A model generated the notes under the pieces. It was not told the origin of the DNA, did no database searches, and saw only the letters and a list, made by a program, of their open reading frames with translations. DNA of 64,000 nucleotides from Paracoccus subflavus (lineage in GTDB: Bacteria; Pseudomonadota; Alphaproteobacteria; Rhodobacterales; Rhodobacteraceae), in contig NZ_SISK01000001.1 of NCBI RefSeq assembly GCF_004310345.1, positions 124,001-188,000 of the forward strand, in the 5' to 3' direction. Numbering within the stretch: position 1 is the stretch's first letter; each line of letters begins with the position of its first letter. Of this stretch, positions 14,625-24,520 are shown piece after piece. Position numbers and translations under genes: made by a program.

Positions 14625-17600
14625 ATGGCAACCATCGTCCTGTCCGCTGTCGGGGCGTCGCTTGGCGGAAGCTTTGGCGGCGCGGTTCTGGGCCTGTCTG
14701 GCGCGGTGATTGGCCGCGCCGTCGGCGCGACGGTGGGCCGGGCGATCGACCAGAAACTGCTGGGCAACGGGTCGCGGGCGGTCGAGACGGGGCGCATCGA
14801 CCGGCTGCGTCTCCAGACCGGAGGCGAGGGCATGCCCATTCCGCGCATCTGGGGACAGATGCGGGTGCCGGGTCATGTCATCTGGGCCTCGCCCCTCGAG
14901 GAAATTGCGCGCTCCGAAGACGCAGGGGGCGGTAAGGGATCGCCCAGATCCACGGTTATGCAGATCAGCTATCGTCTGTCGGCTGCGCTGGCCTTGTGCG
15001 AGGGGCGCATCCTGGGGGTGGGCCGAGTCTGGGCCGATGGCGAGGAAATCTCGGCCGACGATCTGAACATGCGGGTCTATAAAGGCGATGAAAATCAATA
15101 CCCCGATCCGGCCATTGCCGCGCACGAGGGCCAGATGGCACCGGCCTATCGCGGCCTGGCCTATGTGGTGCTGGAGGATCTGAATCTTGAACCCTGGGGC
15201 AACCGGATGCCCCAGCTAAGCTTCGAGGTGACGGCGCCCGCGCAGGACGGCAGCGGTCTTTGCCGCGACATTCGGGCGGTTGCGCTGATACCGGGCACGG
15301 GCGAGTATTCGCTGGCGACGACGCCGGTCAATCAGGATCTGGGGCTGGGCGAGTTGCGTTCCACGAACGTCAACACGCCGATGGGCGGCACGGATGTCAC
15401 TGCCTCCCTGAATATTCTGGGGCGGGAACTGCCCAATGTCGGGTCGGTTTCCGTTGTCGTGTCGTGGTTCGGAAGCGACTTGCGCATCAACCATTGCGCC
15501 CTGCGTCCCAAGGTCGAGCAGCGCGAGGTGGACGGGGCCGAAATGCCCTGGTCGGTGACCGGCATCCAGCGCGCGGATGCCGCCCAGGTCGCGCGCGTGG
15601 ATGGCCGCCCGATCTATGGCGGCACGCCGTCGGATCGGTCGGTGATCGAGGGACTCAAGGCAATCGCCCAGTCGGGGCGCAAGGCTGTTTTCTATCCGTT
15701 CATCCTGATGGAGCAGTTGTCGGGAAATCGTCTGCCCGACCCCTATGGCGCGACCGAACAGCCGGTCATGCCGTGGCGGGGCCGCATCATCACATCGGTT
15801 GCGCCGGGCGGCGGCGGTTCGCCCGACGGGACTGTTGCCGCAACAGAGGAGGTTGCGGCCTTTTTCGGCGCCGCTGCCGTAACGGATTTTGTCCGCGATG
15901 GCGACGACGTGCGCTATACCGGGCCAGAGGAATGGTCCTATCGCCGGTTCATCCTGCACTATGCGCATCTTTGTGCCGTCGCAGGGGGGATCGATTCCTT
16001 TCTGATTGGGTCAGAGATGGTCTGCATGACGCAGATCCGTGGTGCCGGAAACAGCTATCCCGCAGTCCAGCAATTATGCCGTCTGGCAGCCGATGTGCGG
16101 CAAATCCTGGGTCCATCGGTCAAGATCGGATATGCTGCCGACTGGTCGGAATATTTCGGTCATCATCCGGGCAAGGGCGAGCTTTTCTTTCATCTCGATC
16201 CGCTGTGGGCCCATCCCGACATCGATTTTGTCGGCATCGACAACTATATGCCGCTATCGGACTGGCGCGATTCCGAGGATCATCTGGACGCCCACTGGGG
16301 GCGCATCGGCAATCCAGACTATTTACAGGCCAATGTTTGCGGCGGAGAGGGATTCGACTGGTATTACGCCAGCGAGGCCGATCGGGATGCGCAGGTTCGG
16401 ACGCCGATCACCGACGGTACCTATGACGAGGCCTGGGTTTGGAAATACAAGGATTTGAAAAGCTGGTGGAAAAACCAGCATTTCGACCGGCCCAACGGAG
16501 TCCGGAGCAGCAAGGAGACGGCTTGGCTGCCGGGATCCAAGCCAATCTGGTTCACTGAATACGGCTGCGCTGCACTGGACAAGGCGACGAACCAGCCAAA
16601 CAAGTTTCTGGATGCGATGAGTTCGGAAAGCACGCTGCCGCATTATTCAAATGGTCAGCGCGACGATGCCATCCAGGCCGCTTACATTTCGGCAGTTAAC
16701 GCATATTGGTCACAGGCCGCCCACAATCCTGCGATGGCCGACGGTCGGCGCATGGTCGATCTGGGCCGGGCGCATGTCTGGTGCTGGGATGCACGACCGT
16801 TCCCTGCATTCCCCGGAAGAACCGATCTGTGGTCGGATGGTCCCGCCTGGCAGCGTGGGCACTGGCTGAACGGTCGGGCGGGGGCCGTTATGCTGGCATC
16901 GGTCATTGCCGATATCTGCCGCGAGGCGGGTGTCAGGGATGCCGATGTCAGCGCAGTGACCGGCCTGGTTCGTGGTTATCAGGTTCATGGCGGCGAAACT
17001 GCACGCGCTGCCTTGCAGCCCTTGCTTCTGGCCCATGGACTGGATGTTGTAGAACGTGAAGGGCAACTGCGCTTTGTTCATCGCGATGGCCGGATTGCGC
17101 GCGACCTTGGTCCCGATGATCTGGCGATCGGAGAAGATATTTCGGGTTTCGAAACGATTCGCCAGCCGCAGGCCGAACTTTCCCAGCGGGTCCGGCTGAC
17201 GCATATAGAGTCGGGCGCCGACTATGGTGTGGCGACGGTCGAGGTCAGCTTATCCGATACAGGCGGCGATACGGTCAGCAACAGCGAATTTTCGATGTCC
17301 CTTACCCGTGCCGAGGGCCGAGCCATCGCCGAGCGCTGGCTGTCAGAGGCACGTGTTTCCGCAGATTCCACACGGTTTTCCTTGCCGCCTTCTGCCGCGG
17401 ATCTTGGCCCAGGGGACGTGATCCGCATGAACATCGGAAACGCAGAACCCAAGAGATGGCGTATCGACCGGGTCGAGCGCGCAGGTGCCATCACCGTGGA
17501 CGCTGTGCGGATCGAGCCAAGAGTTTATCGACCTGCCATGTCGAACCCAGATGATGGTATCACCAATCGCTATACGCCTTTGCTGCCGGTCTGGTCGGTC

Positions 17601-18509
17601 TTTCTGGATCTGCCGCTGCTGAAAGGGGATGAGCAGCCTCATGCACCCTATCTTGCGTCAACGGCCAAGCCGTGGCCGGGTTCGGTCGCGGCCTATGCGT
17701 CGATCGAAGCCGAAGGCGGGTTTGATCTGAATACCGTTCTGACACGTCGAGCATTCATCGGGCGGACCGAATCCCCGCTGCGTCGCGCGCGCCCTGCCGT
17801 TCTGGACCGTGGGGCACCGCTGCGGCTTCGGATCAAGGATGCAACCTTGCGCTCGGTTGGACAAAAGGCTTTGCTGGCTGGCGCGAACGTCATGGCTGTT
17901 GGCGACGGGTCGATGGAGAACTGGGAAGTGATCCAGTTTTCAAAAGCGGTTCCCGTCGAAAGGGACCTGTGGGAGATCAGCGACAGGCTGCGCGGTCAGG
18001 CCGGCACGGATGCAATCATGCCGGATGTCTGGCCAGAGGGCAGCATTGTCGTGATAATGGATGGTGCGCCCCGGCAGGTCAGCCTTCCGCCGTCCGCCCG
18101 TGGCCAGGAACGGTTCTGGCGGATCGGGCCGGCGAAGCGGGCCTTCGACGATCCAAGTTACCGTACACAAATCACGCAGGCGCGCGGGGTGGGGCTTCGC
18201 CCCTATGCCCCTTGCCATCTGCGCGTCGAAAACCGGACGGCGACATGGATTCGCCGCAGCCGGATCGACGGCGACGGCTGGGACGGCCTGGACATACCGT
18301 TGGGAGAGGTTCGGGAAAGCTATCGACTTCGGATCATACAAAGCGGGGCGATTCTGCACGCGGCGGATATCGAATCCCCCCGATATGTCATTCCGGACGA
18401 TATCTGGAATGCCGCCAGGCAGGCCGGAGCCTTTACGCTGGCCGTATGCCAGCTTTCCGACCAGTTCGGCCCCGGGCCCTTTGCCAAGAGGACAATTCAT
18501 GTCGACTGA
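14625..18509 (+). CDS. GTA tail tip/megatron protein (orfg15)
   Basis: The 1294-residue central fibre of the GTA baseplate. The N-terminus is a Gly/Ala-rich hydrophobic helix (about 1-35, VGASLGGSFGGAVLGLSGAV), then a hub region beginning PIPRIWGQMRVPGHVIWA. A TIM-barrel glycoside-hydrolase-like domain (GTA_TIM) spans about 400-720, with IDSFLIGSEMVCMTQIRG, DIDFVGIDNYMPLSDWR and KPIWFTEYGCAALDK carrying Glu residues in the positions expected of such a barrel. The C-terminal third holds phage-tail_3-like and Rcc01698-like beta domains. ATG 14625 is 5 nt after AGGAGA. The 3' end overlaps the fibre gene by 11 bp. Confidence 0.93.
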   Translation: MATIVLSAVGASLGGSFGGAVLGLSGAVIGRAVGATVGRAIDQKLLGNGSRAVETGRIDRLRLQTGGEGMPIPRIWGQMRVPGHVIWASPLEEIARSEDAGGGKGSPRSTVMQISYRLSAALALCEGRILGVGRVWADGEEISADDLNMRVYKGDENQYPDPAIAAHEGQMAPAYRGLAYVVLEDLNLEPWGNRMPQLSFEVTAPAQDGSGLCRDIRAVALIPGTGEYSLATTPVNQDLGLGELRSTNVNTPMGGTDVTASLNILGRELPNVGSVSVVVSWFGSDLRINHCALRPKVEQREVDGAEMPWSVTGIQRADAAQVARVDGRPIYGGTPSDRSVIEGLKAIAQSGRKAVFYPFILMEQLSGNRLPDPYGATEQPVMPWRGRIITSVAPGGGGSPDGTVAATEEVAAFFGAAAVTDFVRDGDDVRYTGPEEWSYRRFILHYAHLCAVAGGIDSFLIGSEMVCMTQIRGAGNSYPAVQQLCRLAADVRQILGPSVKIGYAADWSEYFGHHPGKGELFFHLDPLWAHPDIDFVGIDNYMPLSDWRDSEDHLDAHWGRIGNPDYLQANVCGGEGFDWYYASEADRDAQVRTPITDGTYDEAWVWKYKDLKSWWKNQHFDRPNGVRSSKETAWLPGSKPIWFTEYGCAALDKATNQPNKFLDAMSSESTLPHYSNGQRDDAIQAAYISAVNAYWSQAAHNPAMADGRRMVDLGRAHVWCWDARPFPAFPGRTDLWSDGPAWQRGHWLNGRAGAVMLASVIADICREAGVRDADVSAVTGLVRGYQVHGGETARAALQPLLLAHGLDVVEREGQLRFVHRDGRIARDLGPDDLAIGEDISGFETIRQPQAELSQRVRLTHIESGADYGVATVEVSLSDTGGDTVSNSEFSMSLTRAEGRAIAERWLSEARVSADSTRFSLPPSAADLGPGDVIRMNIGNAEPKRWRIDRVERAGAITVDAVRIEPRVYRPAMSNPDDGITNRYTPLLPVWSVFLDLPLLKGDEQPHAPYLASTAKPWPGSVAAYASIEAEGGFDLNTVLTRRAFIGRTESPLRRARPAVLDRGAPLRLRIKDATLRSVGQKALLAGANVMAVGDGSMENWEVIQFSKAVPVERDLWEISDRLRGQAGTDAIMPDVWPEGSIVVIMDGAPRQVSLPPSARGQERFWRIGPAKRAFDDPSYRTQITQARGVGLRPYAPCHLRVENRTATWIRRSRIDGDGWDGLDIPLGEVRESYRLRIIQSGAILHAADIESPRYVIPDDIWNAARQAGAFTLAVCQLSDQFGPGPFAKRTIHVD

Positions 18510-19209
18510 AACCGCACGTCTGCAACTGCCGCTTCTCCAGTCAGCGCAGGCCCAGAAGCATGTGACCGTCAACGAGGCGCTGATGCGCCTGGACGGGATG
18601 GCGAACATCGTTCTGGAAAGCACTTCCACGCTGAACCCTCCAGAAGCCGTGATCGAGGGTCAATGCTGGGGTGTTCCTTTGGACGCATCGGGCGCCTGGG
18701 CTAGACGATCCGGAAAGATTGCCATCGGGGCCAACGGAGGCTGGATCTTTGTTGACCCCACGCGCGGGTTGCGGGCCTTCGTTGCCGATACCGGTTTGCA
18801 GGCCATCCATACCGGCCAAGGCTGGTTTCATGGCGGTTCCACCCTGGGCGCCACCGGCGCGGGGCTGGCGCACGGGATGGCCGATGACGAGGTGACGGTG
18901 GGAACGGGCACGGTCTTTGACACAAGGATCGCGATCCCCGCCAATGCCATGGTTATCGGGGCCGTGGCCCGTGTGACCCAGACGCTGACCGGCAGCCTGC
19001 AAAGCTGGCGGCTGGGCAGCCCCGGATCGGACAATCGCTTCGGGCAGGGTTTGGGCAAGGCCGCCGGGTCTTGGGCAAGAGGAATGCTGGGAACACCAAT
19101 GACCTATTATTCGGATTCAACCCTGATCATGACGGCTGAAGGGGGCATGTTTGACGGCGGCAATGTCAAGCTGGCCGTGCATTGGATGGAGCTTCGCCTG
19201 CCCGACTGA
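18499..19209 (+). CDS. DUF2793 fibre/receptor-binding protein of the GTA
   Basis: A 236-residue DUF2793 protein. The N-terminal ~90 residues have the family signature (TARLQLPLLQSAQAQKHVTV, then NEALMRLDG). The C-terminal part (about 110-236) is a beta-rich, Gly-rich module (SWRLGSPGSDNRFGQGLGKA) like phage carbohydrate-binding tips. It starts inside the end of orfg15, 5-6 nt after AGAGGA, so it belongs to the same operon. In R. capsulatus, as I recall, DUF2793 fibre genes needed for GTA are at a separate locus; here one is built into the main cluster. It probably sets which cell-surface glycans the particle recognises. Confidence 0.82.
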   Translation: MSTETARLQLPLLQSAQAQKHVTVNEALMRLDGMANIVLESTSTLNPPEAVIEGQCWGVPLDASGAWARRSGKIAIGANGGWIFVDPTRGLRAFVADTGLQAIHTGQGWFHGGSTLGATGAGLAHGMADDEVTVGTGTVFDTRIAIPANAMVIGAVARVTQTLTGSLQSWRLGSPGSDNRFGQGLGKAAGSWARGMLGTPMTYYSDSTLIMTAEGGMFDGGNVKLAVHWMELRLPD

Positions 19210-19273
19210 CAGGCCTTCTTTCATTGGCCGGAACTTCGCGTTACAACGAGCCATGACTCACGCGGAGCCCGCC

Positions 19274-20101
19274 ATGACTATTCAAGGCAGCAAGAAAGCC
19301 CTGGGACTGGATCGCGATGCGATCTGGTCGCAATTGCGCGACGAGGCACGGGCAGCCGTTCGCGACGAACCCCTGCTGGGGGCCTTGATCCATGCCGGGC
19401 TTCTGCATCATTCCGATCTGGAATCGGCGCTGGCTTATCGGTTTTCCTTGAAACTGGCCAGCGGCGAGATGAGCGAGCAGATCCTGCGCGAGATCGCGGA
19501 TCAGGCCTATCGCACTTCGCCCGCGCTTGGGGATGCCGCGCGTGCCGATCTTCTGGCTGTCTATGACCGCGATCCGGCAACGCATCGTCTGTTGCAGCCT
19601 GTCTTGTTCTTCAAGGGCTTTCAGGCGTTGCAGGCCTATCGCATGGCTCATTGGCTGTGGCAGCAGGAACGCCGCGATATGGCGTATTTCGTTCAGATGC
19701 GGTGCTCGGAATGCTTTGGAGTCGATATCCATCCTGCGGCCACGATTGGAACAGGCGTGATGATCGACCACGCGCATTCCATCGTGATCGGGGAAACGGC
19801 GACCGTCGGCAATGACGTGTCGATGCTGCATTCCGTCACGCTGGGCGGCACCGGCAAGGAAGATGGCGATCGCCATCCCAAGATCGGCGATGGTGTCATG
19901 ATCGGGGCCGGAGCCAAAGTATTGGGCAACATCCGCATCGGCCACCATTCGCGTATTGCCGCAGGATCGGTGGTTCTGCACGATGTTCCTTCGTGCAAGA
20001 CCGTTGCGGGGGTTCCGGCTCGGGTCGTTGGCGATGCCGGTTGCGCGGAGCCGTCGCATAGCATGAACCAGTTGCTGGGTCTGGGCGAGAATTATTTCTG
20101 A
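19274..20101 (+). CDS. cysE: Serine O-acetyltransferase
   Basis: CysE transfers acetyl from acetyl-CoA to serine, the first step of cysteine synthesis. The 275-residue protein has the N-terminal helical domain (about 15-145) and the left-handed beta-helix of hexapeptide repeats (about 150-250). The catalytic His167 is in [11 protein letters not shown] and the CoA-site [13 protein letters not shown] segment at 200-212. ATG 19274 follows CGGAGC; an ATG 21 bp upstream (19253) is possible. cysE next to orfg15 is, to my knowledge, a conserved flank of this GTA family. It converges on pyrD with a 10-bp overlap of coding ends. Confidence 0.93.
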   Translation: MTIQGSKKALGLDRDAIWSQLRDEARAAVRDEPLLGALIHAGLLHHSDLESALAYRFSLKLASGEMSEQILREIADQAYRTSPALGDAARADLLAVYDRDPATHRLLQPVLFFKGFQALQAYRMAHWLWQQERRDMAYFVQMRCSECFGVDIHPAATIGTGVMIDHAHSIVIGETATVGNDVSMLHSVTLGGTGKEDGDRHPKIGDGVMIGAGAKVLGNIRIGHHSRIAAGSVVLHDVPSCKTVAGVPARVVGDAGCAEPSHSMNQLLGLGENYF

Positions 20102-21156
20102 GCCCAGTCTGCCGCCCCGCTTCCGCGCAGGTCATTCAGCGTCATTCCCTCGGCCCTCAGCCTGCCGTCCAGTCCGTGCGCAATATGTGCTGCAAGAGAC
20201 AAGCCGTGGTAAACGAGGGCGGAATAAATCTGAACGGCTGAGGCGCCGGCGCGGATCTTTTCCCAGGCATCCTCTGCAGAACTGATGCCGCCCACCCCGA
20301 TCAGGGGAATGGCGCCGCCAGTTGCCCGCCATAACTTTGCCAGAACCACGGTTGACCGCATACGCAGCGGTTGCCCTGACAGGCCGCCCGTTTCAGCCGC
20401 CTGCGGATCGAGCAGGCCTTCCCTCGACAAGGTGGTGTTGGTGGCGATTATCGCATCGACGCGGCAATCTCTGGCAACCGCCGCAATTTCTTGAATCGCC
20501 ATGTCATCCAGATCGGGCGCGATCTTCAGAAAGATCGGCGGGCGCTGTTCAAGACTGTCGCGCGTGGCGATTACCCCCTCAAGCAAGGCAGCAAGAGCCT
20601 CTGCCCCTTGCAGATCCCTCAATCTTTCCGTGTTCGGAGACGAGACGTTCACCGTCAGGAAATCTGCTACCGGTCCCGCCGTAGCGACGACGCTGGCAAA
20701 GTCCGCCGCCCGGTCCCGGCTGTCCTTGTTCGCGCCGATATTGAGCCCGACCGGTATCCCCGCGGGTCTATCTGCCAGACGGGATGCGATGATACGCGCG
20801 CCGTCATTGTTGAAGCCGAACCGATTGATGACGGCCCGATCCTTGGCCAGGCGGAACAGTCTTGGCTTGGGGTTGCCCGCCTGGGGATATGGCGTGGCGG
20901 CCCCCACCTCGACAAAGCCGAAGCCCGCCTTCATCAGTGACGCGACTGCCTTGGCGTTCTTGTCATAGCCTGCGGCCAGTCCCACCGGGTTGGGAAGATT
21001 GAGACCTGCGAGCGTGGATCTCAGCCGCTCGGAAGTGACGGGTCCTCCCTGAAGGGGGACCAGACCCCAGGACAGCGCCTTGATGGACAGGTCATGCGCC
21101 CGCTCAGGGTCGATCCGGTGCAAAGCCGCCAAACCGATTTTTTCAAGAACATTCAT
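20092..21156 (-). CDS. pyrD: Dihydroorotate dehydrogenase (quinone), class 2
   Basis: PyrD oxidises dihydroorotate to orotate in pyrimidine synthesis, passing electrons to ubiquinone at the inner membrane. The 354-residue protein has the class 2 N-terminal helical extension (1-40), FMN-site blocks ([22 protein letters not shown]) and the class 2 catalytic Ser in [12 protein letters not shown] (172-173); class 1 enzymes have Cys there. [20 protein letters not shown] (about 290-310) binds the FMN phosphate. The start overlaps the stop of the DUF952 gene, so the two form an operon. Confidence 0.95.
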   Translation of the reverse strand: MNVLEKIGLAALHRIDPERAHDLSIKALSWGLVPLQGGPVTSERLRSTLAGLNLPNPVGLAAGYDKNAKAVASLMKAGFGFVEVGAATPYPQAGNPKPRLFRLAKDRAVINRFGFNNDGARIIASRLADRPAGIPVGLNIGANKDSRDRAADFASVVATAGPVADFLTVNVSSPNTERLRDLQGAEALAALLEGVIATRDSLEQRPPIFLKIAPDLDDMAIQEIAAVARDCRVDAIIATNTTLSREGLLDPQAAETGGLSGQPLRMRSTVVLAKLWRATGGAIPLIGVGGISSAEDAWEKIRAGASAVQIYSALVYHGLSLAAHIAHGLDGRLRAEGMTLNDLRGSGAADWAQK

Positions 21157-21488
21157 TCCAGCGGTCCTGTTTCATGACCCCTGGGGGTTCGTGCAACATC
21201 GCGCGACCAAGCGATATCGTCCATCGTCAGGGCCCTGTAGAGGTGGGGAAACAGATCCCCGCCACGGGACCGCTCCCAGCGGAGGGCCTCGCCAAGGTCC
21301 GCATCGCGGCAGGCCAGCAGGACCAGATCCCCCTCCTTGGAAAAATGCCGGCGTAGCGTTTCCCCAAGCTGCAGCGCGGTGGAGAAATGCACGAAGCCGT
21401 CCACCCGGTCGACAGGCGCACCGTGCGTTTGTCCGTCAGACTGGAATTGTGACCATTCCGGGTGGCGCAGAATCTTGTAGATCATCAT
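21153..21488 (-). CDS. DUF952 family protein
   Basis: A 111-residue cytoplasmic protein of the DUF952 family, with the signature [12 protein letters not shown] at the start, [21 protein letters not shown] (about 27-48), [16 protein letters not shown] and [13 protein letters not shown] (about 80-92). The function is unknown; the family fold is related to ADP-ribosyltransferase-like domains by remote similarity, which I cannot test here. Its last bases overlap the pyrD start (ATGA). A second Met follows directly, so the start is 21488 or 21485. Confidence 0.85.
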   Translation of the reverse strand: MMIYKILRHPEWSQFQSDGQTHGAPVDRVDGFVHFSTALQLGETLRRHFSKEGDLVLLACRDADLGEALRWERSRGGDLFPHLYRALTMDDIAWSRDVARTPRGHETGPLE

Positions 21489-21611
21489 GACCGCATTTGC
21501 CTTTGCCCTGTGCGGCCGGTCAAGGCGCCCCAGTTTCGGATTGCGTCATTTGACCCGCGGAATTGCCTGCGCCATCCTTTTGGCGATCGGCATCCCGGAA
21601 AGGAATCAACC

Positions 21612-23216
21612 ATGCCTCTTCGCCTTTTGACCGTTGTGTCCATCGCGGCGCTTTTTGCGGGTTCTGCTCAGGCCGAGACGGTGCTGCACATTCTTCATAC
21701 GAACGATCTGCACAGCCGGATCGAGGCGATCAACGAATACGACAGCACGTGCGAACAAGAGGCGCGCGATGCCGGCGAATGCTTTGGCGGGGTTGCGCGG
21801 CTTGCCGCAAAAGTGCGCGAAATTCGCGACCAGATCCAAGCCGAGGGCGGGAACGTGATCGTGCTGGACGCAGGCGACCAATATCAGGGATCGCTGTTTT
21901 ACACCACCTACAAAGGCGCAGAGGTCGTGGAATTCATGACCTCTATCGGCTATGATGCGATGGCGGTCGGCAATCACGAATTCGACGATGGGCCCGAGGG
22001 GCTGGCCGTACTGGCGGACGGAGCGGATTTTCCGGTCGTTTCGGGCAATCTCGATCTGTCCCGATCCAATGTCCTGAACGGCAAAGTGGGCGATATCGCA
22101 ATTCTTGATGTCGGCGGCGAACGGATCGGTATCGTTTCGGCCCTGTCCATGGACACCCCTGAAATTGCCTCGCCGGGGCCGGGCGTGATCTTTCAGGACG
22201 ATGTCGAGAGCCTGAGGGCCGACGTTCAGGAACTGACCGACCAGGGCATCGACAAGATCATCGCGTTGACCCATGTGGGGTATCGTCGCGACCAGTATTT
22301 CGCCCGCGAGGTGCCGGGGCTGGATGCGATCATCGGCGGGCATTCCCATACGCTTCTGGGCGACATGGAAGGGGCGGAAGGACCCTATCCTACCCTGGTG
22401 GGCGGACCGGGCGGGGTCGAGGTTCCGGTGGCAACCGCCTATGCCTATTCAAAATACCTGGGTCACCTGACGCTGACCTTTGATGACGGGGGCAATCTGG
22501 TCAAGGCCGAGGGCCAGCCGATCCTTCTTGACAGTTCGATCCCCGAGGACGAAGCGATTGCCGCGCGTGTGACTGAAATGGCGGCCCCCATCGAAGAATT
22601 GCGCCAGACGGTCGTGGCCCAGGCCGCAGCCCCCATTGACGGAGACCGGACGAATTGCCGGGCGCGCGAATGCCAGATGGGCAACCTGGTTGCCGATGCG
22701 ATGCTGGACCGGGTCAAGGATCAGGGCATCACCATCGCCATTGCCAATGGCGGGGGTTTGCGCGCCTCGATCGACCAGGGGCCGGTGTCGATGGGCGAGA
22801 TTTATACCGTTCTGCCGTTCCAGAACACGCTGGCAACCTTTCATCTCAGGGGAGCGGACGTGATTGCCGCGCTCGAGAACGGCGCCAGCCAGTATGAGGA
22901 TGCGGGGGGTCGATTTGCTCAGGTGGCCGGGCTGAAATACACCGTTGATCCGGCGGCCGGGACCGGCAGCCGCATCAGCGACGTCATGGTCATGGACGAG
23001 GGCGAATGGAAACCCATCGATCCTGACGCAACCTATGGGGTCGTGTCCAACAACTATATGCGCGGCGGCGGCGACGGCTACGAGGTTTTCGAGACGAGGG
23101 CCGAAAACGCCTATGACTTCGGACCCGACCTGGCCGAAGTCGTCGCGGAATATCTGGCCGGTCTGGACGAAAGCTATCGACCCCTTCTGGATGGACGCAT
23201 CACGGTCAGGCAGTAG
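21612..23216 (+). CDS. Periplasmic 5'-nucleotidase/2',3'-cyclic phosphodiesterase
   Basis: A 534-residue UshA/CD73-type enzyme that would dephosphorylate nucleotides outside the inner membrane to nucleosides for uptake. A signal peptide (1-21, cut after AQA) is followed by the dinuclear metal domain: Asp32 and His34 in HTNDLHSRI, Asp89 in DAGDQYQGS, the GNHEFDDG block (120-127) and GGHSH (about 244-248). The C-terminal substrate domain has NLVADAMLD, IAIANGGGLRASID and YTVLPFQNTL. AAGGAA precedes the ATG at 21612; the longer frame start has no signal peptide. It is transcribed divergently from the DUF952-pyrD operon and suits the purine-salvage genes elsewhere in the window. Confidence 0.92.
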   Translation: MPLRLLTVVSIAALFAGSAQAETVLHILHTNDLHSRIEAINEYDSTCEQEARDAGECFGGVARLAAKVREIRDQIQAEGGNVIVLDAGDQYQGSLFYTTYKGAEVVEFMTSIGYDAMAVGNHEFDDGPEGLAVLADGADFPVVSGNLDLSRSNVLNGKVGDIAILDVGGERIGIVSALSMDTPEIASPGPGVIFQDDVESLRADVQELTDQGIDKIIALTHVGYRRDQYFAREVPGLDAIIGGHSHTLLGDMEGAEGPYPTLVGGPGGVEVPVATAYAYSKYLGHLTLTFDDGGNLVKAEGQPILLDSSIPEDEAIAARVTEMAAPIEELRQTVVAQAAAPIDGDRTNCRARECQMGNLVADAMLDRVKDQGITIAIANGGGLRASIDQGPVSMGEIYTVLPFQNTLATFHLRGADVIAALENGASQYEDAGGRFAQVAGLKYTVDPAAGTGSRISDVMVMDEGEWKPIDPDATYGVVSNNYMRGGGDGYEVFETRAENAYDFGPDLAEVVAEYLAGLDESYRPLLDGRITVRQ

Positions 23217-23242
23217 GCGATCCCCCGGTGCGGCTGTGGGGC

Positions 23243-24391
23243 CTATATGGCCTCGACCAGACGACGGGCGCCCCCATTGTGCTGCTGGCGCTGCGCCAAC
23301 TGACGGGCCTCGCGCCCCGTCAGCAGGCGGCGGGCAGGGGCTGGCGGCCCGCCTGAGGCCAGTTCGGGAAACAGGCCCAGGATTTCGCGACGTGCCGCCG
23401 GGGTCAGCGACAGCAGTGCTTGCGGGCCGGTGTAAAGGCTTTCGGTCCAGCAGCCTTCCGACAGGATGATCTCATGCCGGTCGAACAGCAGGTGGTGATA
23501 GGTGACACCACCCGGCGGGTCGGCAGCGGCGATGCCCGGCAGGCCGACCAGATGCTTGGCCGCTACCATCACTTCGGCATCCCGAAACAGGCGGTGCGAA
23601 ATGCGCGACCGGACAAGAACCCGATGCTGCGGCGAAACCAGCAGGTCACGGGCCGGGACATTGGCACCAAGCGCACCTGCACGGATCAGGATCGGCCTGA
23701 GGTTCGGGCGTTCCTCCAACCCGGATGCCGACACATGCGCGCCCCCTGCCCACCGAACCGTCTGTACCCCGTGATCGCGCGTCAGAACCAGATCCCCGGG
23801 CCGCAGGGTTTCCACCCCGCAGGCCCCGCGGGCCGTCTGGATCAGGGTGCCCGCCGCAAAGCACGGCACCGCCGCGGGCACATAGGGCGTGGCGTTGTCC
23901 AGCAGGCCGATGGTCTGCACGCTGGCGAAGGAATAGGGCCGTGAAAGGTCGAAGGTCGGATATGACCCGTCCGGTCGGGCGACAGGCATCAGAAGAACAG
24001 CGAATCGCCCCCCAAGCTCGACCCCGATGATACCGGCCTGAAAGTGTCGGGGAAACAACGCCAGGAACTGGTCAAAGCTGCCGTCAGGGTTCGGGGTTCG
24101 GATGACGCTGCTGGTGTGAAAGGACAGGGCCGTGCCGGCGGGGGTGGGGGCAGGATCGTTGCCGAAAGTGACGGCTGCGGTCAGGGTCTGGCCCGTTTCC
24201 AGAGGGTTGTAGCGTCCCGACTCAAAGGCTTGATCGTCGTCGCGGAGGGTGACTGACGACAGCGTGGCGCCGGGCAGGGCGAGGGTTGCATACGTCTTTT
24301 GATCCGCCCACGGCGCCTGTACAGCAGCCCCGGACGTTCCGGTCGTGATCCGCTGGGTGACAGTCAGGAGAGTGAACCGGTGGTCATTCAT
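23243..24391 (-). CDS. Hint-domain (hedgehog/intein-type) protein
   Basis: A 382-residue protein with a Hint_2 domain from about 177 to 315: Cys177 opens the CFAAGTLIQTARG block, followed by VETLRPGDLVLTRDHGVQTVRWAG and the SPQHRVLVRS segment with His256. Such domains self-cleave; in this family, abundant in Rhodobacteraceae, the N-terminal ~170 residues are probably the released or attached part. Here that part is beta-like, with no signal peptide and no domain I recognise. The C-terminal ~50 residues are basic and helical. The start is uncertain: ATG 24391 was preferred over GTG 24451. It shares direction with hisBH but is 129 bp away. Confidence 0.82.
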   Translation of the reverse strand: MNDHRFTLLTVTQRITTGTSGAAVQAPWADQKTYATLALPGATLSSVTLRDDDQAFESGRYNPLETGQTLTAAVTFGNDPAPTPAGTALSFHTSSVIRTPNPDGSFDQFLALFPRHFQAGIIGVELGGRFAVLLMPVARPDGSYPTFDLSRPYSFASVQTIGLLDNATPYVPAAVPCFAAGTLIQTARGACGVETLRPGDLVLTRDHGVQTVRWAGGAHVSASGLEERPNLRPILIRAGALGANVPARDLLVSPQHRVLVRSRISHRLFRDAEVMVAAKHLVGLPGIAAADPPGGVTYHHLLFDRHEIILSEGCWTESLYTGPQALLSLTPAARREILGLFPELASGGPPAPARRLLTGREARQLAQRQQHNGGARRLVEAI

Positions 24392-24520
24392 TTCTGCGGT
24401 CCGTCGCAACAGTTGAGCCGGCAGGCCACGGACGAAATGCAAAGCCCGCACAGCAGGCTAGGCGGAAAAGGTCTAATATCCGATTAAGGGGCCAGAAGCC
24501 TCAGTCATGATTTTGACGGC

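Noticed and set aside
4877-19209. Complete temperate prophage.
   Set aside because: No integrase, repressor, replication, lysis or attachment sites; the gene order is exactly that of gene transfer agent clusters.
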